A DNA stretch of 14,049 bases from Lachnospiraceae bacterium UBA1267 (GCA_002308115.1 DBVJ01000092.1:1-14049), one strand, 5' to 3'; shown: positions 1 to 7,588, numbered from the stretch's first letter. A program made the numbers and translations. Notes: generated from the letters alone by a model not told the origin.

Positions 1-54
1 CTGAGGCCGAAGGAACTTCTGTCAGACATTTTCCGCTTTTTCAGAAGGTGTTTT

Positions 55-597
55 ATGATCTTTTTTACGTCGGATCTGCATCTCGGACATGAGGAAGTGA
101 TTGCGAAGAGACAGCGTCCCTTCGCAGACGTCCGTGAAATGAACGAGGCGCTCATCGACAATTACAATCAGAGGGTCGGAGATGACGACACGGTCTACAT
201 TCTCGGAGATCTTTGCCACAAACTGAGTCTTCCCGAGGCGAACGAACTCATCGCGAGGCTCAACGGGCGGAAGATCCTCCTAAGGGGGAACCATGATCTC
301 GACTATGATCCCGCGCTCTTCGAGGCGCAGCACGATTTCCTCATGGAGGACTTTTCCGACCGGCGTTTCGTGATGATCCACTATGCGTTGGTGGACTGGC
401 CCAGACGGAAGAAGGGCGGGATCCACCTGCACGGCCACATGCATGAGAGCAGGGCCTACAACGAAGCAAACCGCGCGAAAGGCCTGTTCCGCTACGACGT
501 AGGCGTGGACGCCAACGAGTACCGGCCCGTATCCCTTGAAGAAGTCCTGGCCTTCTACAAAGGCTATGCGTGGACGACCGCCACGGGGCTTCGGTAA
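55..597 (+). CDS. Small calcineurin-like metallophosphoesterase
   Basis: This is a 180-residue single-domain metallophosphoesterase, probably cytoplasmic because no signal peptide or membrane segment is seen. The full metal-binding set is present: D7 and H9 in SDLHLGH, D52 in LGDLCH, N79-H80-D81 in RGNHD, H109 in MIHYAL, and H126-G127-H128-M-H130. The tail RYDVGVDANEYRPVSLEEV is typical of the short bacterial branch of this family. Members hydrolyse phosphoesters with two metal ions, but the substrate cannot be read from sequence. The chosen ATG follows AGAAGGTG at 43-50. The same frame stays open upstream to the window edge (LRPKELLSDIFRFFRRCF), so a longer start outside the window is possible, although the family normally begins at this MIFFTSD. 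It ends 46 bases before pepF and may share its transcript. Confidence 0.88.
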   Translation: MIFFTSDLHLGHEEVIAKRQRPFADVREMNEALIDNYNQRVGDDDTVYILGDLCHKLSLPEANELIARLNGRKILLRGNHDLDYDPALFEAQHDFLMEDFSDRRFVMIHYALVDWPRRKKGGIHLHGHMHESRAYNEANRAKGLFRYDVGVDANEYRPVSLEEVLAFYKGYAWTTATGLR

Positions 598-619
598 AGA
601 CGACTGAATGGCACACAGA

Positions 620-632
620 TTCTGATACAGAA
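620..632 (+). promoter_or_regulatory. Small inverted repeat touching the pepF ribosome binding site
   Basis: The 13 bases TTCTGATACAGAA form a perfect 5-base inverted repeat with a 3-base spacer. The right arm overlaps the first bases of the AAAGGA Shine-Dalgarno (631-636), which sits 7 bases before the pepF ATG. It could be a small hairpin that tunes initiation or a protein-binding site, but a 5-base arm can arise by chance. The 598-643 gap holds nothing else I can name, and no convincing promoter. Confidence 0.25.
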
Positions 633-643
633 AGGATGACAAA

Positions 644-2455
644 ATGGAATTGCAGAAACGCAGCGAAGTACCGGAAGAACTGAAATGGGACCTTTCCCTC
701 ATTTATCCCACACTGGAAGACTGGCAGGCGGATTTTGACGCCTCCGTGAAGCTTTCGGAAGACATCGAGAAGCAGTTCAAAGGAAAGCTCACCGACGCGC
801 AGACCATCGTGGACTGCCTTGCCCATCTGGAAGCGCTTTACAAGAAGGCCGACCTGGTCGGCAATTATTCCTCGCTTGCGGTCTCGGTAGATTATTACGA
901 CACCGGAAATCAGGAGCGCTCGAGCCGCACAAGCTCCGCCATGGCGCAGATCTCCAGCAGACTCGCCTTCATCGACAGCGAGATCCTGATGGCGCCTGAC
1001 GAGGTCATTCAGGAAGCCATCCGCCTTGCGAAAGGCTCCAAGAACTATCTCAAAGACCTGCTCCGGAAGAAACCGCACCAGCTCTCTCCCGAGACCGAGA
1101 AGGTCCTGGCGGCCTTCGGCCAGAGTTTCGAAACGCCTTATGAGATCTATGAAATGACGAAGCTTGCGGACATGAAGTTCCCGTCCTTCACGGTCAAAGG
1201 CAAAAAGTATCCGCTGGGCTACTCGCTGTTCGAGGACGACTACGAATACGAGCGCGACACCGACGTGCGCCGCGCCGCCTTCCGTGCCTTTACGAGAAAG
1301 CTCCGCCAGTATGAGAACACCACGGCAGCGGCTTACAACGCGCAGGTCACGACCGAGAAAGTCGCAGCCACGGTCCGCGGTTTTGAAAATGTATTTGACT
1401 ACCTTCTGTTCGACCAGAAGGTGACCCGGGAAATGTACGACCGCCAGATCGACGTCATCACGGAGAAGCTGGCGCCGCACATGCGTCGTTATGCGAAGCT
1501 CATCCAGAAGAAGTACGGTCTTAGCGAGATGACATTTGCGGACCTGAAGCTTCCGCTGGATCCGGATTTCGATCCGCGCGTGACGCCGGAAGAGGCGCAC
1601 AAACTGGTCCGCGACGGCCTCTCGATCCTGGGCGAGGACTATGTTTCCATGATCGACGAAGCCTTCCGCGACCGCTGGATCGACTTCGCGAAGAACCAGG
1701 GGAAGGAGACCGGAGGCTTCTGCGCAAGCCCCTACGGCAAGGGCTCCTTCATTCTCTTAAGCTGGAACGACCGCATGTCGGACGTCTTCACGATCGCCCA
1801 CGAACTCGGGCACGCGGGACATTTCCGTCATGCGAACAACGCCCAGTCCCTGTTTGACACCGATGTCTCCGGCTACTTTGTCGAAGCACCTTCGACCATG
1901 AACGAGGTGCTCTTCACAGATTATCTGAAGACGACCGATCAGGATCCCCGCTTCCGCCGCTGGGTGCTTTCGAGCCTGATCTCGAACACCTATTACCACA
2001 ACTTCGTGACGCATCTCAGGGAAGCCTGGTATCAGCGCGAAGTGTACAAGATCATCGACGAGGGCGGCTCGGTGAACGCCGAGAAGCTGTCTGAGATCTT
2101 CCGGAAGAATCTGGAGCTCTTCTGGGGCGATGCGGTCAAGATCATCGACGGCGCGGAACTGACCTGGATGCGCCAGCCGCATTATTACATGGGCCTGTAT
2201 TCCTACACCTATTCCGCAGGCCTTACGGTCGCGACAGCAGCCGCGAAGCGCATCGAGCGCGAAGGGCAGCCCGCGGTCGACGACTGGAAAAAAGTGCTCG
2301 ACGCGGGTTCGACACTGGATCCGACGGGGCTCGCCGCGCTTGCGGGCGTGGACATCCGTACCGACGGACCGCTCAACGAAACCATTGACTACATCGGAGA
2401 GATCATCGATGAGATCTCGAGACTGACAAAGGAGATAGACGGAATCGATGCCTGA
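644..2455 (+). CDS. pepF: Oligoendopeptidase F, zinc metallopeptidase family M3B
   Basis: This 603-residue protein has the normal length for PepF. It is a cytoplasmic zinc endopeptidase that cuts short oligopeptides, in nutrition or in recycling of protein and signal-peptide fragments. The catalytic motif is H386-E-L-G-H390 in FTIAHELGHAGHF, with E387 as general base. The third zinc ligand is E414 in FVEAPSTMNE, at the spacing known from M3 enzymes. The helical N-terminal PepF domain lies roughly at residues 115-185 and the M3 catalytic domain at about 205-585. Late motifs such as the tyrosine-rich PHYYMGLYSYTYSAGL stretch, which helps form the substrate pocket in this family, are intact. The start has AAAGGA 7 bases upstream. 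No signal peptide is visible. Its end overlaps the upstream start of the next gene by 8 bases, so translational coupling is possible. Confidence 0.95.
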   Translation: MELQKRSEVPEELKWDLSLIYPTLEDWQADFDASVKLSEDIEKQFKGKLTDAQTIVDCLAHLEALYKKADLVGNYSSLAVSVDYYDTGNQERSSRTSSAMAQISSRLAFIDSEILMAPDEVIQEAIRLAKGSKNYLKDLLRKKPHQLSPETEKVLAAFGQSFETPYEIYEMTKLADMKFPSFTVKGKKYPLGYSLFEDDYEYERDTDVRRAAFRAFTRKLRQYENTTAAAYNAQVTTEKVAATVRGFENVFDYLLFDQKVTREMYDRQIDVITEKLAPHMRRYAKLIQKKYGLSEMTFADLKLPLDPDFDPRVTPEEAHKLVRDGLSILGEDYVSMIDEAFRDRWIDFAKNQGKETGGFCASPYGKGSFILLSWNDRMSDVFTIAHELGHAGHFRHANNAQSLFDTDVSGYFVEAPSTMNEVLFTDYLKTTDQDPRFRRWVLSSLISNTYYHNFVTHLREAWYQREVYKIIDEGGSVNAEKLSEIFRKNLELFWGDAVKIIDGAELTWMRQPHYYMGLYSYTYSAGLTVATAAAKRIEREGQPAVDDWKKVLDAGSTLDPTGLAALAGVDIRTDGPLNETIDYIGEIIDEISRLTKEIDGIDA

Positions 2456-4142
2456 TTTTTTCAAAGACACGGAAGACCGGCTGGACAAGTTGTTTGAAAT
2501 CTCAAAGAAGCTGAAGGGAGAAAAAAACATGGCCAAGAAGAAAAGCAATTCGAAGTATCCTCAGGGAATCGACGCGTTTCTGAAGACGCTGGGCGACTGC
2601 GACCTGGTCGTCCGCGAACTGGAAAATGAAGGGATCACGGTCTATCAGGACGGCGCCCGGCTCAAAAAATGCGCAAAGATCACGCTGAAGGCCGGCCGGA
2701 ACAGGATCCTCGTTGCGCCTCTGTCTCCGTCCATCCATCCCGAATCCATGGAAGCATCCGTGGAGGACAAAGGCGTACGCATTTCCGCGGTATCCTACAA
2801 CACCGACATGTACAACGCGCTTCCCGAAGAAGCGCTTCAGGAAGAGGAGAAGAAGACCCGCGAGGAGCTGGAACAGCTGAATGCGGAGATCGAAGCGCTC
2901 AAAGAAGAGAAGAACATGCTGGAGGTGCTCATGAAGAACACCGACGGCCTGAAGAGCCGCGAGGAGATCGCCGGCATCGCCGCGCTCTACCATGAAAATG
3001 CTTCCGCGATCCGCGCAAAGATCCGCGAGGCGGAGAAGCGCGTCCAGGAAGTGAACGAGCATCTCGAGGAAGTGCTCCTCGAGATCGAAAAAGGCAAGAG
3101 CGGCGACCGCCAGATCGGCTACGCGGAGATCCTGATCGACGCGGAAACCGACCGCGAGATCCCCCTGAAGCTGGCCATGACCGACTGGGCCGCCGGATGG
3201 AATCTGAATTATACCCTCCGCGTGGAAGACGGAAAGGACAAGGCGGAAGTCAGTCTGATCGCAAATGTGAATCAGAACACGGAAGAAGACTGGAAAGACG
3301 CAAAGCTCATTTTCTCCAGCGGCCTGGCCAATTCTTCTCTGTCCCGCCCGGTCTTCGTGCCGGAGCGCCTCGGCCTTCCGACGCCGCGTCCGAGCTTCCG
3401 GAACGCAAAGGCGAAGATGAGCATGGCGATGGCAGATGCTGTGGTCATGGATGAAGATTCGGAAGCATCCTATGCCGGCGGCATCAATGGCCTGGCCGCG
3501 CCGATGATGAAGATCGACCTGCCCGAGGAAGCCAAGGCGGTCGAGAACGGCAACGTCATCGAATTTGCGCTGAATGCGCCGGAAAATATCGAATCCGGAA
3601 AGCGCCGCGAGATCCTGCTCTCCGAGACCGAGCTGCCCGCAGAGCAGATCTACGAGTCCTATCCGAAGGTCTCTCCGTCGGTCTGGCTGTCCGCGAAGAT
3701 CACCGAGACCGGCACGCTTCCCGCGCTGGACGGCAACTGCCGCGTCTTCCACAACGGTGCCTTTGCCGGCACGACCTGGCTCTCGCCGGAAGCCTCCGAG
3801 GACGGTCTGACGATCTCGCTCGGAACAGACGACAGCATCCGTGTTTCCAGAAAGGACGCGGGCAGAAGGACCGAGAAGGGCTTCCTGGGCAGCGGCCGGA
3901 AGAACTATTACAACTATGAACTGACCGTGCAGAACCTGAAGAACAGGGCGATCGATCTGCTTCTCATCGACCAGCTGCCGGTTTCCGCAAAAGAGACCAT
4001 CAAAGTCGAAGCGACCGAGCTCAGCGGCGCGGAAGTCGCCGGAGCGGGCACGGAAGAAGGCAAAGTCACCTGGAAGCTGAAACTTGAGCCCGGCACAAAG
4101 ATCCAGAAGAAGTTCAGCTACAAAGTGACCTACAAGGAATGA
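2448..4142 (+). CDS. MuiA-like protein with DUF4140 and DUF4139 domains and a central coiled coil
   Basis: This 564-residue protein belongs to the mucoidy-inhibitor-A-like family, whose biochemical role is unknown. A DUF4140-type N-domain begins near ITVYQDGARL (residues 63-72). A long charged coiled coil follows at about 126-216, rich in E and K. Then comes a DUF4139-type beta-rich domain, with diagnostic stretches DWAAGWNLNYTLRV (246-259) and ANVNQNTEEDWKDAKLIFSSG (272-292). A Met/Ala-rich low-complexity segment near 318-355 is common in this family. No signal peptide or membrane helix is seen, so it is probably cytoplasmic. The start is ambiguous. ATG 2448 overlaps pepF and has AAAGGAG 13 bases away. 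ATG 2529 (residue 28) has a better-placed AAGGGAG and gives 537 residues. The extra 27 residues look like a charged helix, so I keep the longer form without certainty. Its TGA overlaps the next ATG. Confidence 0.8.
   Translation: MPDFFKDTEDRLDKLFEISKKLKGEKNMAKKKSNSKYPQGIDAFLKTLGDCDLVVRELENEGITVYQDGARLKKCAKITLKAGRNRILVAPLSPSIHPESMEASVEDKGVRISAVSYNTDMYNALPEEALQEEEKKTREELEQLNAEIEALKEEKNMLEVLMKNTDGLKSREEIAGIAALYHENASAIRAKIREAEKRVQEVNEHLEEVLLEIEKGKSGDRQIGYAEILIDAETDREIPLKLAMTDWAAGWNLNYTLRVEDGKDKAEVSLIANVNQNTEEDWKDAKLIFSSGLANSSLSRPVFVPERLGLPTPRPSFRNAKAKMSMAMADAVVMDEDSEASYAGGINGLAAPMMKIDLPEEAKAVENGNVIEFALNAPENIESGKRREILLSETELPAEQIYESYPKVSPSVWLSAKITETGTLPALDGNCRVFHNGAFAGTTWLSPEASEDGLTISLGTDDSIRVSRKDAGRRTEKGFLGSGRKNYYNYELTVQNLKNRAIDLLLIDQLPVSAKETIKVEATELSGAEVAGAGTEEGKVTWKLKLEPGTKIQKKFSYKVTYKE
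2514..2520 (+). promoter_or_regulatory. Internal ribosome binding site favouring an alternative start at 2529
   Basis: AAGGGAG lies 8 bases before an in-frame ATG at 2529 (MAKKKSNSKY). This spacing is better than the 13 bases between AAAGGAG (2428-2434) and the upstream ATG at 2448. The MuiA-like protein may therefore begin at 2529, or be made in two forms that differ by 27 residues. Both candidate starts lie before the first recognisable domain. Confidence 0.5.
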
Positions 4143-4930
4143 CCGGACGGAAGACACAAAACATCATATTCTGGTCGCTGCTTCTGTCATGGCTCACGGT
4201 AGAGGCGCTGGCCTACGTGTTGATCGTGACAAAAGCGGATCAGAGCATGGACTTCAGCGTGAGCTACCTGTCGATCGTCGCGGATCTCGTGATGACTGCG
4301 GTGATCCTTGTCTTCGTGAGCATCCGGGCCGCTCATCGGGCGACCACAGGAGCAAGGCTCCGGGAGTGCATTTTCCTCTTCCTTGCATATGTCTGTACGG
4401 CGATTGCGGATTACTTCCTCACGATTACGGCAGACCGTTACGAGATCGCGGTCGGTGTGTTTCTGGGCGCGCAGATCTTCCATTTTCTCCGGATCTCTGC
4501 CGCCCGGCATGCCGCCTCGAAGGACGCGGGCGTGAAGCATCCGCTCGCCGGCATCCTGCTCTCGGTCTTTGCAAGAGTGATCCTGAGCGGTCTGGTGCTC
4601 ATCGTGCTGCATGTGACGGGCCTTTGGAGCCTCCTGAACGCGCTCGCGGCGGTCTATTTCGTCGAGCTTTTGATGAACACGGTGGATGCGGCGCTGACAG
4701 CCGCGCACGCCCTCCGCTTTGCGGTCTTAGCGGCGGGCTTCCTCCTCTTCATCTGCTGCGACGTGACGGTCGGGCTCAGGGCGCTTACGGAGGCCGGAAC
4801 GCTCTCCATGACGCCGGACCGCTTTGCGCTGAACACATACCTGACCTGGGTGTTCTATCTGCCCTCCCAGGTGATGATCATTTTGTCCGTCCTCGTGGCG
4901 CGAAAGAAGACCGCTGAGAAAGCGGCATAA
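4139..4930 (+). CDS. YhhN/TMEM86-like multi-pass membrane protein (lysoplasmalogenase family)
   Basis: This 263-residue integral membrane protein has about eight hydrophobic segments, near residues 8-30, 43-61, 76-96, 104-120, 135-159, 163-186, 192-212 and 232-253. Its pattern fits the YhhN/TMEM86 family. There is a helix ending AIADYFL (D91) followed by GVFLGAQIFHFLRI, then FLLFICCDVTVGL (D208) and a last helix WVFYLPSQVMIILS. Eukaryotic TMEM86 and some bacterial members cleave the vinyl-ether bond of lysoplasmalogens. Plasmalogens are common in anaerobic Clostridia, so that role is plausible here, but it is inferred. The ATG overlaps the preceding TGA (ATGA at 4139-4142), which implies translational coupling to the MuiA-like gene. 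Family membership is a moderate-confidence call from motif layout, and other small polytopic families are possible. Confidence 0.65.
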   Translation: MTGRKTQNIIFWSLLLSWLTVEALAYVLIVTKADQSMDFSVSYLSIVADLVMTAVILVFVSIRAAHRATTGARLRECIFLFLAYVCTAIADYFLTITADRYEIAVGVFLGAQIFHFLRISAARHAASKDAGVKHPLAGILLSVFARVILSGLVLIVLHVTGLWSLLNALAAVYFVELLMNTVDAALTAAHALRFAVLAAGFLLFICCDVTVGLRALTEAGTLSMTPDRFALNTYLTWVFYLPSQVMIILSVLVARKKTAEKAA

Positions 4931-4941
4931 AAGGAGGCCGT

Positions 4942-5619
4942 ATGGCCAAGGGAGAAGTCAGGGAATTCCGCAACGTTTTACACGCACACGCCGAGCGCTA
5001 TCCGAAAATGGAGCCGGCGGACCTTTTGAAACTCATTTATCAGAATGAGTTCGGCCCGGCGCACCTTCATGTGGACTCGGAGGAAAGCCTTTCCGCCATC
5101 CGCGGGGAATTCGACGGAATCGAAGAGGAAGAGGACTTCGAAGGCTCGCTTTATGAAGACATCGGAAACGGCTACGTGCGCCTGAACTTCCAGGCGGTGG
5201 ACCTTCTGGACTATCCGATCGAGAAGATCAACGAAGATTTCGTAGCCTCCGCCGGCGTCAGGACCGGCGTGCCCCAGCGCTTTCTCAGAAAAGCCGACTG
5301 GGCGCTCGCGCACCTTGGGGAGTTTCCGTTCCACTTCACGGAAGAAGAATTCGACGAAGCCTTCCGGCGTTACCTCGAGACCTGTAAAGACGGGCAGTTC
5401 CGGCCCATCCGCCACAGCCGGACATACCGGGAGGCCTATGCGCCTTCATACCGCGTGATCCTTAAAGAACGGATGAGAGACTTTGCGGAAGAGAAGGAGA
5501 AAGACATCGGGAAGACCGCCCGCGTCCTGAAAAGGGTCGTGTGGATCCTGGTCTTCATCGCGATACTTGTGGTCCTCACGATCGCCGGCATCGCGGGATA
5601 CAAGTTCTTCGCGCTCTGA
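4942..5619 (+). CDS. Uncharacterised acidic protein with a C-terminal membrane anchor
   Basis: I recognise no function in this 225-residue protein. The N-terminal domain (about 1-185) is soluble and acidic, with an EEEED run at residues 61-65. Its motif-like stretches look conserved: KLIYQNEFGPAHLH (30-43), GNGYVRLNF (76-84) and RHSRTYREAYAPSYRVI (157-173). A charged linker (174-197) leads to a single hydrophobic helix at about 198-222, three residues before the end. There is no N-terminal signal, so this resembles a tail-anchored topology with the domain in the cytoplasm. The start is well supported by AAGGAGG at 4931-4937, directly after the previous stop. The 11-base gap places it in the same operon as the YhhN-like gene. 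The His, Asp and Arg residues in these motifs could form an active site, but no known catalytic signature is visible. Confidence 0.75.
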   Translation: MAKGEVREFRNVLHAHAERYPKMEPADLLKLIYQNEFGPAHLHVDSEESLSAIRGEFDGIEEEEDFEGSLYEDIGNGYVRLNFQAVDLLDYPIEKINEDFVASAGVRTGVPQRFLRKADWALAHLGEFPFHFTEEEFDEAFRRYLETCKDGQFRPIRHSRTYREAYAPSYRVILKERMRDFAEEKEKDIGKTARVLKRVVWILVFIAILVVLTIAGIAGYKFFAL

Positions 5620-5635
5620 GAGGCATGACAACAGC

Positions 5636-6556
5636 ATGCTGAAGACGGTTCCTTTTGAAGACAAATACATAAACTTATTTGAAGCGCTTTCGCCGGAGAA
5701 GGCGGAGCTGCTTCGCTTTCACGGGGACGTGATCCCGAAAAGCCGGACGGCAGTCGTACGGGTCCCGAAGAAGCGCCCCGGGGAAGCCTCATCCTCGGAA
5801 GCCGCGTTTCTGGGCGCCGGTTTCCTCCAGGCAGGTCAGACGTACCGCGCGCGGAAAGATTATCCGGCGCTGTCCGCTTATAACGTCCACATGGACTTTT
5901 CGGTGGACTTCGGGGATCCCGAAGCCGTTTGGGCAGCGGAGAAGCTTATGAAAGCCCTCATCGCCCGCTGTGAAAAGCTTCAGGCGAAAGAGCCGGAGAG
6001 GACCGTTGCGCTGACCTACTGGGTGCGTTCCGACGCACGGGAGAGCAGAGCATTTTTTGAAAGTTTCGGCTTTCGGGAGGCCTACCGTGTCTACCGGATG
6101 GGACGGGAGCTCGGAGAGAGCCTGGCATCCGAAAGGGATCCCAAGATTACCGAGATTGATCTTCTGGACCCCGAAGCCATGAAGCGCTACATTGAAGGCA
6201 GCCGGGAGGCTTATGGCGTTCCGGATTCCGAGGACGAAATGCGTTTCCGGATTTTAAGGCAGGGCGCGCGCGTCTTCACCATCGAAGAGAAGACGTTTGT
6301 CACGGTCTGGCCGCTTGGACAGGGCGCCGCCGCGACGGAAAATGTCTTCACCAGGGCGGCTTTCCGGCGCCAGGGCCTCTCAAAGAGACTCCTTTCAGGC
6401 GTCGCGGCGATCCTGAGAGACGAAGGCGTCCGGCGCCTCGAACTAAACGTTTACCCGAAGTTTGCGGCGCACGCCCTTCGGATGTACCGCGGTCTCGGCT
6501 ACAAGAGGCTGTACACCTTATTGGAGATCCGGAAGAACATCCCCGAAACAGTCTGA
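5636..6556 (+). CDS. GNAT-family N-acetyltransferase with two GNAT-like halves
   Basis: This 306-residue protein has two halves that both look like GCN5-related acetyltransferase folds. The C-terminal half (about 170-300) carries the acetyl-CoA pyrophosphate-binding signature R244-R-Q-G-L-S249, then LELNVYPKFAAHALRMYRGLGYKRL, the usual beta4-helix-beta5 end. The N-terminal half (about 65-158) has a matching end, SRAFFESFGFREAYRVYRM, but no clear acetyl-CoA loop, so it may be a degenerate domain. Members transfer acetyl groups to amines, and the acceptor here is unknown. I start at ATG 5636 (MLKTVPFEDKY). The frame is open further upstream, but those codons lie inside the previous gene. GAGAGG at 5618-5623 is a modest and rather distant Shine-Dalgarno. 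The gap to the upstream gene is 16 bases, consistent with one operon. Confidence 0.82.
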   Translation: MLKTVPFEDKYINLFEALSPEKAELLRFHGDVIPKSRTAVVRVPKKRPGEASSSEAAFLGAGFLQAGQTYRARKDYPALSAYNVHMDFSVDFGDPEAVWAAEKLMKALIARCEKLQAKEPERTVALTYWVRSDARESRAFFESFGFREAYRVYRMGRELGESLASERDPKITEIDLLDPEAMKRYIEGSREAYGVPDSEDEMRFRILRQGARVFTIEEKTFVTVWPLGQGAAATENVFTRAAFRRQGLSKRLLSGVAAILRDEGVRRLELNVYPKFAAHALRMYRGLGYKRLYTLLEIRKNIPETV

Positions 6557-6576
6557 TTCTACGGAAAAGAGTAACC

Positions 6577-7545
6577 ATGATGCTTCACGAAATTGCACCC
6601 AAGAGCTTCCACATCGAATGGCAGAACCTTCAGCCCGAACGCGATGACCGGATCATTTTCGCCTTCGACGGCCAGATCCTCATAGCCGCTACGGAAGAGC
6701 TCCGCTTTCCGACACGCGAAGTTTTTGAAAAATGGATCCTCTTCCCGCGCATCCATCCCGACAGCGGCGCCTACACCTACCTGTTTGCGATCGATGACGA
6801 GCGCTACTTCACGATGGTGTATGACGAGAGACAGTTCCGCCCCTTTTTGGAGAATCTTTACAAGGATATTCCGGAGGAGGATAAGACATACCGCTTCGTC
6901 CCGGTGCGCGCCCTCAGGAACCGGGAGGCTCAGCACGAAGCCTTCGCCGGAATGATGGCGGGCATGCTCACAGGCTGGTACCGGCGTTCCCGCTTCTGCG
7001 GAAAATGCGGCGTGAGGACCCGGCATTCGGACAAAGAACGGATGATGTACTGCCCGCACTGCGGGAATATGATCTATCCACAGATCTGCCCCTCGGTGAT
7101 CATCGGCGTATTTTCCAAAGACAGGCTCCTGACCACCCGCTACAACCCGGAGCACCTCATGTTCGACGGCACCGGCAAGACCTTCAAGCCGGTGGTGCAC
7201 GACGCGCTGGTCGCAGGCTACATCGAGGCGGGAGAGACCGGAGAGGACGCCGTGAGACGCGAAGTGATGGAAGAAGTCGGGCTCCGCGTGAAGAACATCC
7301 GCTATTGGAAGAGTTCGCCGTGGCCCATGTCCAGCGGCCTCCTGTTCGCCTACACCTGCGAGGTGGACGGAGACGACCGGATCCGCCTCGAAGAGGACGA
7401 ACTGTCCACCGCCGTATTCAAGACCAGGGAAGAGATCGAACCACGGGTCGGCAAGGACATTGCCCTCACAAGCGCGCTGATGGAGGCCTTCCGGAGAGGC
7501 GAGCTTCCCGAGCGTCCTATAGGCGAGCTTCCCGAGCGTCCGTGA
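6577..7545 (+). CDS. nudC: NudC-type NAD(H) pyrophosphatase, Nudix hydrolase with zinc ribbon
   Basis: This 322-residue protein has the NudC architecture. A divergent N-terminal domain is followed by a zinc ribbon with C141-G-K-C144 and C159-P-H-C162, and then the Nudix catalytic domain. The Nudix box is complete: G214, E220, R228-E229, E232-E233, G235 and L236. NudC enzymes split NAD(H) into NMN(H) and AMP and can remove NAD caps from RNA 5' ends, in the cytoplasm. The family signature SQPWPFPxS downstream of the box appears here as SSPWPMSSG (246-254), so specificity may differ. The C terminus repeats an 8-residue unit (GELPERPI GELPERP), encoded by a 24-base tandem duplication. Translation starts at ATG 6577, with a second ATG directly after, 20 bases past the GNAT stop and behind a weak GA-rich ribosome site. 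The stop codon abuts the -35 box of the next promoter. Confidence 0.85.
   Translation: MMLHEIAPKSFHIEWQNLQPERDDRIIFAFDGQILIAATEELRFPTREVFEKWILFPRIHPDSGAYTYLFAIDDERYFTMVYDERQFRPFLENLYKDIPEEDKTYRFVPVRALRNREAQHEAFAGMMAGMLTGWYRRSRFCGKCGVRTRHSDKERMMYCPHCGNMIYPQICPSVIIGVFSKDRLLTTRYNPEHLMFDGTGKTFKPVVHDALVAGYIEAGETGEDAVRREVMEEVGLRVKNIRYWKSSPWPMSSGLLFAYTCEVDGDDRIRLEEDELSTAVFKTREEIEPRVGKDIALTSALMEAFRRGELPERPIGELPERP
7498..7542 (+). repeat. Tandem duplication (24-base unit) at the 3' end of nudC
   Basis: GGCGAGCTTCCCGAGCGTCC at 7498-7517, followed by TATA, is repeated from 7522 as 20 identical bases. The unit is 24 bases, so the reading frame is kept and GELPERP is encoded twice, separated by Ile. The second copy runs directly into the TGA stop. 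This looks like a recent slippage or unequal-recombination event that extended the C terminus by eight residues. Confidence 0.9.
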
Positions 7546-7574
7546 TGGACAGAAAAGCCTTTTTGTGGTAAAAT
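7546..7574 (+). promoter_or_regulatory. Sigma-A type promoter with extended -10 for the 7656 gene
   Basis: The -35 box TGGACA (7546-7551) differs from TTGACA at one position. It is followed by exactly 17 bases and then the -10 box TAAAAT (7569-7574), one mismatch from TATAAT. TG at 7566-7567 adds an extended -10 (TGGTAAAAT). The -35 box begins at the base after the nudC TGA. Transcription would begin near 7581, giving a leader of about 75 bases. No intrinsic terminator is seen before it, so read-through from nudC could also contribute. Confidence 0.8.
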
Positions 7575-7588
7575 AGTCATTCAGGCTG

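Noticed and set aside
1..54. Possible tail of an upstream gene at the left edge
   Set aside because: Two + frames are open here. One is continuous with the phosphoesterase, and the other ends near position 90 inside it. Neither shows a recognisable C-terminus, so no separate feature is claimed.
341..1600. A 419-codon minus-strand open frame opposite the phosphoesterase and pepF
   Set aside because: It spans two genes with intact catalytic motifs on the + strand, is Arg/Leu/Val-rich without motifs, and has no own ribosome site of note.
2502..4157. A 551-codon open frame on the minus strand opposite the MuiA-like gene
   Set aside because: It is antisense to a well-supported family member. Its translation has no recognisable domain, and long antisense frames are expected in GC-rich coding DNA with strong third-position bias.
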